NCBI GenBank assembly: GCA_018882635.1
Contig: VERN01000006.1
Coordinates: 1 to 35,883 of the forward strand
Length of the DNA stretch: 35,883 bases
Direction of reading: 5' to 3'
Source of the DNA: Beijerinckiaceae bacterium
Lineage (GTDB): Bacteria; Pseudomonadota; Alphaproteobacteria; Rhizobiales; Beijerinckiaceae
Below the pieces are notes generated by a model, which was not told the DNA's origin, did not search any database, and saw only the letters and a list, made by a program, of their open reading frames with translations. Below, one piece after another: positions 32,365-35,883 of the stretch. The position numbers and the translations under genes are program-made. How positions within the stretch are numbered: position 1 is the first letter of the stretch; each line of letters starts with the position of its first letter.

Positions 32365-32380
32365 GGCCGTTATTACGGCC
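32365..32380 (-). terminator. Weak terminator-like hairpin at the hemF stop
   Basis: On the minus strand GGCCGT-AATA-ACGGCC forms a 6-pair stem and is followed by CTTTCTCTCC. The hemF stop codon TAA lies in the stem and loop. The tail is only moderately T-rich, so termination is probably partial. Confidence 0.35.
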
Positions 32381-33290
32381 ATTTCACCGTGGGGGGCATC
32401 GACGACAGGATGGATTCCACATTGCCTCCGGTCTTCAGCCCGAAAATCGTACCGCGATCATAAAGCAGGTTGAATTCGACATAACGACCGCGCCTGATCT
32501 GCTGTTCTTCACGATCGGCATCCGTCCATGGCAAAGCAATGTTGCGCATCAGGATCGGCGGATAGGCTTTCAGAAAGGCGCGGCCGACATCCTGCGTGAA
32601 GGCGAAATCGGCGTCCCAATTACCGGTGTCGAGATAATCGTAGAAAATGCCGCCAATGCCGCGCGGCTCATTGCGGTGCTTGAGCCAAAAATACTCGTCG
32701 CACCATTCCTTATATTTTGCGTAAGGCGCGCCGTGCGCATCGCAGGCGTCTTTGTAGCAAGCGTGGAAATGCATGCTGTCGGCGTCTTCCTGTGTGCGGC
32801 GTCGCATCAAAACAGGCGTTAGATCGCCGCCGCCGCCAAACCACGCGCGGCTCGTGACAACAAAACGCGTGTTCATATGCACGGTGGGCGCATTTGGATT
32901 CCACGGATGCGCAATCAATGAAATGCCGGTGGCGTGAAAGCGTGGATCTTCATTGGCGCCGGGAATTTGGCCACGAAATTCGGGAGCGAATTCGCCATGA
33001 ACGGTCGAGACATGCACGCCGACTTTTTCAAACACGCGCCCGCGCATCAGCGCCATGGTGCCGCCGCCGCCATGGGCGCCGGAATGGTCGGTGCGGGTCC
33101 AGCTTTTCTTCTCGAAACGGCCGGGGCCGCCCGCTTCTGCGAAGAAGGGGCCTTGGGCTTCGTCCTCGGCCTTCTCGAAAGCGGCGATGATCTGGCCCTG
33201 TAAATCCTGAAACCAGGCCGCGGCGCGCGCCTTACGATCAGTGAGAATGGCTTCGGCGGGGAGGGGGGTCGGGTTCGTGGCAGGTTTCAT
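32373..33290 (-). CDS. hemF: Oxygen-dependent coproporphyrinogen III oxidase
   Basis: A 305-residue cytoplasmic enzyme that decarboxylates coproporphyrinogen III to protoporphyrinogen IX using O2, a late step of haem synthesis. Family stretches are clear: [63 protein letters not shown], and the C-terminal [22 protein letters not shown]. Length is standard. The start is the ATG at 33290, which shares its A with the trmL stop (TGATG); the track's extra residue is a TTG. Coupling to trmL implies one transcript. Haem made here would serve the cbb3 and bc1 complexes encoded nearby. Confidence 0.97.
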   Translation of the reverse strand: MKPATNPTPLPAEAILTDRKARAAAWFQDLQGQIIAAFEKAEDEAQGPFFAEAGGPGRFEKKSWTRTDHSGAHGGGGTMALMRGRVFEKVGVHVSTVHGEFAPEFRGQIPGANEDPRFHATGISLIAHPWNPNAPTVHMNTRFVVTSRAWFGGGGDLTPVLMRRRTQEDADSMHFHACYKDACDAHGAPYAKYKEWCDEYFWLKHRNEPRGIGGIFYDYLDTGNWDADFAFTQDVGRAFLKAYPPILMRNIALPWTDADREEQQIRRGRYVEFNLLYDRGTIFGLKTGGNVESILSSMPPTVKWP

Positions 33291-33772
33291 CAAGGCTCAC
33301 CAAGGCTTGGGCTTGCGGGCGGAAAGCCCTGTGTCTGACGCAAGGCCTCGCCCAAAATCATGCCTCCGGCAAGCGCTACGTTCAGCGAACGCAAGCCCGG
33401 GGCAAGGGGAATGAGCACTCTCTCATCGGCTGCGGCATGGACATCATCGGGGACGCCCTTCGATTCCCGGCCGAGGAGCAAGATGTCATCTGGCCGGAAG
33501 ACGAGCTCTGTATAGGGCTGGGCCGCCTTTGTGGTGGCCAGAACGATCCTTTGGCCGGAGCCTTGCTGCCATTCCCGGAAGGCGCGCCATGAAATGTGCC
33601 GCTGCAGATTGACGCGGTCGAGATAATCCATCCCGGCGCGCCGGAAGGTCTTGTCCGAGGTCGGGAAGCCGGCAGGCTCGATCAAATGGACCCTGACGTT
33701 AAGGCAGGCCCCGAGTCGCATCAGGGTTCCGGCGTTTTGGGGAATGTCGGGCTCGAAGAGGGCCAAATCCAT
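33290..33772 (-). CDS. trmL: tRNA (cytidine/uridine-34-2'-O)-methyltransferase TrmL
   Basis: A 160-residue SPOUT-class methyltransferase that 2'-O-methylates the wobble base of certain leucine tRNAs using SAM. The knot region is visible as [13 protein letters not shown] and the C-terminal [20 protein letters not shown], and the N-terminal [20 protein letters not shown] is the family start. Length fits (about 155). It is divergent from petA with 222 bases between, and its stop overlaps the hemF start by one base. Confidence 0.95.
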   Translation of the reverse strand: MDLALFEPDIPQNAGTLMRLGACLNVRVHLIEPAGFPTSDKTFRRAGMDYLDRVNLQRHISWRAFREWQQGSGQRIVLATTKAAQPYTELVFRPDDILLLGRESKGVPDDVHAAADERVLIPLAPGLRSLNVALAGGMILGEALRQTQGFPPASPSLGEP

Positions 33773-33962
33773 GGCAGGTATTATCCTTCAAAACCAGTGC
33801 AAAACCCGATCTGCCGGAGGCTTCTCCCCGGCTTGGCGGTTCGCACTATAGACAAGGGCCTAGCGTCATGCGAAAGACCGCCGCGCGGCGACTCCGGGTT
33901 GTTTCGCAGGCGTGGCTTTTTGCCCACTTGCATCATCCCGGCGGTCCGTTTTGACCATCCTT

Positions 33963-33980
33963 GCCCGGGGCATGCCGGGC
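33963..33980 (+). promoter_or_regulatory. Hairpin in the petA leader
   Basis: GCCCGG and CCGGGC form a 6-pair stem around a 6-base loop, ending 14 bases before the petA ATG and just ahead of its AGGGA ribosome site. A 12-base palindrome CGCCGCGCGGCG lies further up at 33879-33890. I could not place a convincing promoter in this 222-base gap. Confidence 0.3.
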
Positions 33981-33994
33981 GCAGAACAGGGATC

Positions 33995-34525
33995 ATGGAC
34001 GTGGCGACGACAGCGGCCGAACCCACCAGACGGGATTTTCTTTACTTGGCGACCGGCGCCGTGGGCGCGGTTGGTGTAGCAGCCACTTTGTGGCCCTTCA
34101 TCAGCCAGATGAATCCGGACGCCGACACGATCGCGCAAGGCGCGCCGGTGGAGTTCGATCTCACCCCGGTGGCTGAAGGCCAGATCGTTAAGCTGTTCTG
34201 GCGCGGCAAATTGATTTTCGTGCGCAATCGCACGGCAGCAGAAGTGAAGGCAGCGGAAGACGTCAATCTGGCGACCCTGCCTGATCCGCAGCCCGATTCG
34301 GCGCGTGTAAAAAAGGGTCATGCGAATTGGCTCGTCGTTTACGGCAATTGCACCCATCTCGGTTGCGTTCCGCTCGGCAATGAAGGTCCGTATCATGGCT
34401 GGCTGTGCCCATGCCATGGCTCGATCTTCGATACGTCGGGCCGCATCCGTCAGGGGCCAGCCCCGACGAACCTGCCGGTTCCGCCTTACGAATTCGTCTC
34501 TGACAGCAAGATCAAGATCGGCTGA
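33995..34525 (+). CDS. petA: Ubiquinol-cytochrome c reductase Rieske iron-sulfur subunit
   Basis: A 176-residue Rieske protein of the bc1 complex, moving electrons from ubiquinol to cytochrome c1. The N-terminus has a twin-arginine-type start, TRRDFLYLATGA, leading into one membrane helix (about 15-37). The 2Fe-2S ligands are in CTHLGC and CPCHGS, around residues 121-126 and 141-146. The C-terminal PAPTNLPVPPYEF is a family mark. The ATG at 33995 follows AGGGA; the 133 extra residues of the track frame read back across the gap. It is the first gene of the pet (fbc) operon, 40 bases before petB. Confidence 0.97.
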   Translation: MDVATTAAEPTRRDFLYLATGAVGAVGVAATLWPFISQMNPDADTIAQGAPVEFDLTPVAEGQIVKLFWRGKLIFVRNRTAAEVKAAEDVNLATLPDPQPDSARVKKGHANWLVVYGNCTHLGCVPLGNEGPYHGWLCPCHGSIFDTSGRIRQGPAPTNLPVPPYEFVSDSKIKIG

Positions 34526-34565
34526 TCGGTTCCAACGAAGTTTCATCGAGCATCAGGAATAAACC

Positions 34566-35843
34566 ATGAGCGGACATTCCACCTATGTTCCGAAGAGCGC
34601 CGTCGGTAAGTGGTTCGAAAGCCGCTTGCCCATCATGGGACTGATTCATTCGTCCTTTGTGGTGTTCCCGAACCCGCGCAACCTCAACTATCTGTGGACC
34701 TTCGGCGGCATTCTTGCGTTCATGCTGGTCGCGCAGATCGTGACCGGCGTCGTGCTCGCGATGCATTACACGCCAAATGTCGACCTTGCTTTCAAATCGG
34801 TCGAGCAGATCATGCGTGATGTCAATTACGGTTGGCTGATCCGCTATCTGCACGCCAATGGCGCGTCGATGTTCTTTGTGGCTGTCTACATCCACATTTT
34901 CCGCGGTCTTTATTACGGTTCATACAAGGCCCCGCGCGAAATTCTCTGGATCCTCGGTGTCGTGATTTTCCTTCTCATGATGGCGACAGCCTTCATGGGT
35001 TATGTGCTGCCATGGGGCCAGATGAGCTTCTGGGGCGCAACCGTGATCACCAACCTCTTCTCAGCATTCCCGATTGTTGGCGAAACAATCGTGACATGGC
35101 TGTGGGGTGGTTACTCGGTGGCCAACCCGACGCTCAATCGCTTCTTCTCGCTGCATTACCTGCTGCCGTTTATGATCGCAGGTGTCGTGATCCTGCACAT
35201 TTGGGCGCTGCATGTTCCGGGTTCGAACAATCCGGCCGGCATTGAAAAGCAGACCGAAAAAGACACGCTTCCCTTCCATCCGTATTTCACGGTGAAGGAT
35301 GCGCTCGCGCTCGTCTGCTTCATCATCTTCTACTGCTGGTTCGTGTTCTACACGCCGAACTTCCTCGGCCACGCCGACAACTACATCCCGGCCAATCCGG
35401 CCGTGACGCCTGCGCACATCGTGCCGGAATGGTACTTCCTGCCGTTCTACGCGATCCTGCGCGCCGTGCCGGACAAGCTCGGTGGCGTGCTCCTGATGTT
35501 CGGCGCGATCGCGGTGCTCGTGTTCCTGCCGTGGCTCGACACGTCGAAGGTGAAGTCGGCGAATTACCGTCCGCTGTTCCGCCAGTTCTTCTGGGTGTTC
35601 GCCGTTGTGTGCGTGCTGCTCGGTTGGGTTGGTGCGAAGCCGGCTGAAGGCGGCTACATCCTGCTCGCTCGCGTGCTCACCGCTTATTACTTCGCGCACT
35701 TCCTGATCATTCTTCCGCTGCTCGGTCTTTTCGAGACGCCGAAGAAGGTTCCGGCCTCGATCGCGGAAGCGGTTCTGGGCAAGGGCGGCTCGGCGAATGC
35801 CATGGCTGCCGGCGCGCATGCCGAACCGAATACCAAAGGCTGA
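34566..35843 (+). CDS. petB: Ubiquinol-cytochrome c reductase cytochrome b
   Basis: A 425-residue cytochrome b with about eight membrane helices. It holds the two b haems and the quinol-oxidising site. The paired histidines are in helices B and [22 protein letters not shown] and [19 protein letters not shown]. The Qo motif PEWY lies in [16 protein letters not shown], and [16 protein letters not shown] is the C-helix signature. It ends with a normal stop after a short Ala/Gly-rich tail, so it is not fused to cytochrome c1 as in Bradyrhizobium fbcH. A new start follows 20 bases later. Confidence 0.97.
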   Translation: MSGHSTYVPKSAVGKWFESRLPIMGLIHSSFVVFPNPRNLNYLWTFGGILAFMLVAQIVTGVVLAMHYTPNVDLAFKSVEQIMRDVNYGWLIRYLHANGASMFFVAVYIHIFRGLYYGSYKAPREILWILGVVIFLLMMATAFMGYVLPWGQMSFWGATVITNLFSAFPIVGETIVTWLWGGYSVANPTLNRFFSLHYLLPFMIAGVVILHIWALHVPGSNNPAGIEKQTEKDTLPFHPYFTVKDALALVCFIIFYCWFVFYTPNFLGHADNYIPANPAVTPAHIVPEWYFLPFYAILRAVPDKLGGVLLMFGAIAVLVFLPWLDTSKVKSANYRPLFRQFFWVFAVVCVLLGWVGAKPAEGGYILLARVLTAYYFAHFLIILPLLGLFETPKKVPASIAEAVLGKGGSANAMAAGAHAEPNTKG

Positions 35844-35863
35844 CTGGCGAAGGACGGATAGAC

Positions 35864-35883
35864 ATGAAACGCCTTACCTTCAT
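35864..35883 (+). CDS. petC: Start of probable cytochrome c1 gene (cut by window end)
   Basis: Only the first six codons are in the window, reading MKRLTF, as at the start of a signal peptide. GAAGGACGGA lies about 7 bases before the ATG, a good ribosome site, 20 bases after the petB stop. The Rieske-b-c1 order of bc1 operons makes cytochrome c1 the expected product. This is inferred from position, since no haem motif is yet visible. Confidence 0.6.

Noticed and set aside
33834-33852. TATAGA near TTGGCG upstream of petA as a promoter
   Set aside because: The spacing between the two is only about 8 bases, and no other -35 fits.
35061-35819. 252-residue minus-strand frame opposite petB
   Set aside because: Highly charged and repetitive in Arg/Glu/His, fully inside cytochrome b; a codon-bias shadow.
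1-35883. CRISPR arrays, tRNA or rRNA genes, prophage, transposons
   Set aside because: I saw no regularly spaced repeats, cloverleaf-like genes, integrase or transposase frames, or long terminal inverted repeats on either strand.

Overview
The window is a gene-dense stretch of an alphaproteobacterial chromosome, most likely from the order Hyphomicrobiales (Rhizobiales). Supporting signs are a complete ccoNOQP-ccoGHIS (fixNOQP-fixGHIS) cluster behind an FNR/FixK-type box, an MbfA-type membrane ferritin with an Irr-like operator, the run DUF1285 - CoA pyrophosphatase - DUF6111 - CCA transferase next to a MoxR/DUF58/DUF4159 block, and a Rieske/cytochrome b operon. I cannot name the genus. I see no rRNA, tRNA, CRISPR, prophage or insertion sequence, and no gene-free stretch longer than about 225 bases. 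It reads as core chromosome rather than an accessory island.

Layout. 1-5145: a small channel-like membrane protein, a GNAT acetyltransferase, and a four-gene ABC importer on the minus strand (binding protein, two permeases, ATPase) with a strong intercistronic hairpin. 5146-8150: a leader with stacked hairpins feeding formate-tetrahydrofolate ligase (fhs), which abuts a convergent RecD-like helicase gene. 8151-16234: the cbb3 high-affinity terminal oxidase genes ccoNOQP followed by the assembly genes ccoGHIS. The short ccoQ and ccoS are missing from the ORF track and are annotated here. 16235-21504: mixed small genes, namely an SDR dehydrogenase, an unknown C-terminally anchored protein coupled to a GNAT, a metallophosphoesterase, mbfA, a Nudix hydrolase and a third GNAT.

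21505-31411 is one long minus-strand block. Reading 5' to 3' it runs DUF1285, CoA pyrophosphatase, DUF6111, cca, a 90-residue protein, then moxR, DUF58, DUF4159 and a large vWA membrane protein, mostly joined by 1-4 base overlaps. The last four look like a MoxR AAA+ / von Willebrand A envelope system of unknown client and are the best candidate here for an incompletely described machine. 31459-33772: an unknown multipass membrane protein, hemF and trmL. 33995-35883: petA, petB and the first bases of what is probably petC (bc1 complex).

How it works together: cbb3 oxidase, the bc1 complex, hemF (oxygen-dependent haem synthesis) and mbfA (iron export) all serve aerobic to microaerobic respiration and haem/iron balance. 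Fhs feeds one-carbon metabolism. Small RNA-level features recur: hairpins between cistrons, a ribosome-binding site held in a hairpin, and four convergent gene pairs separated by only 0-21 bases with no room for ordinary terminators.
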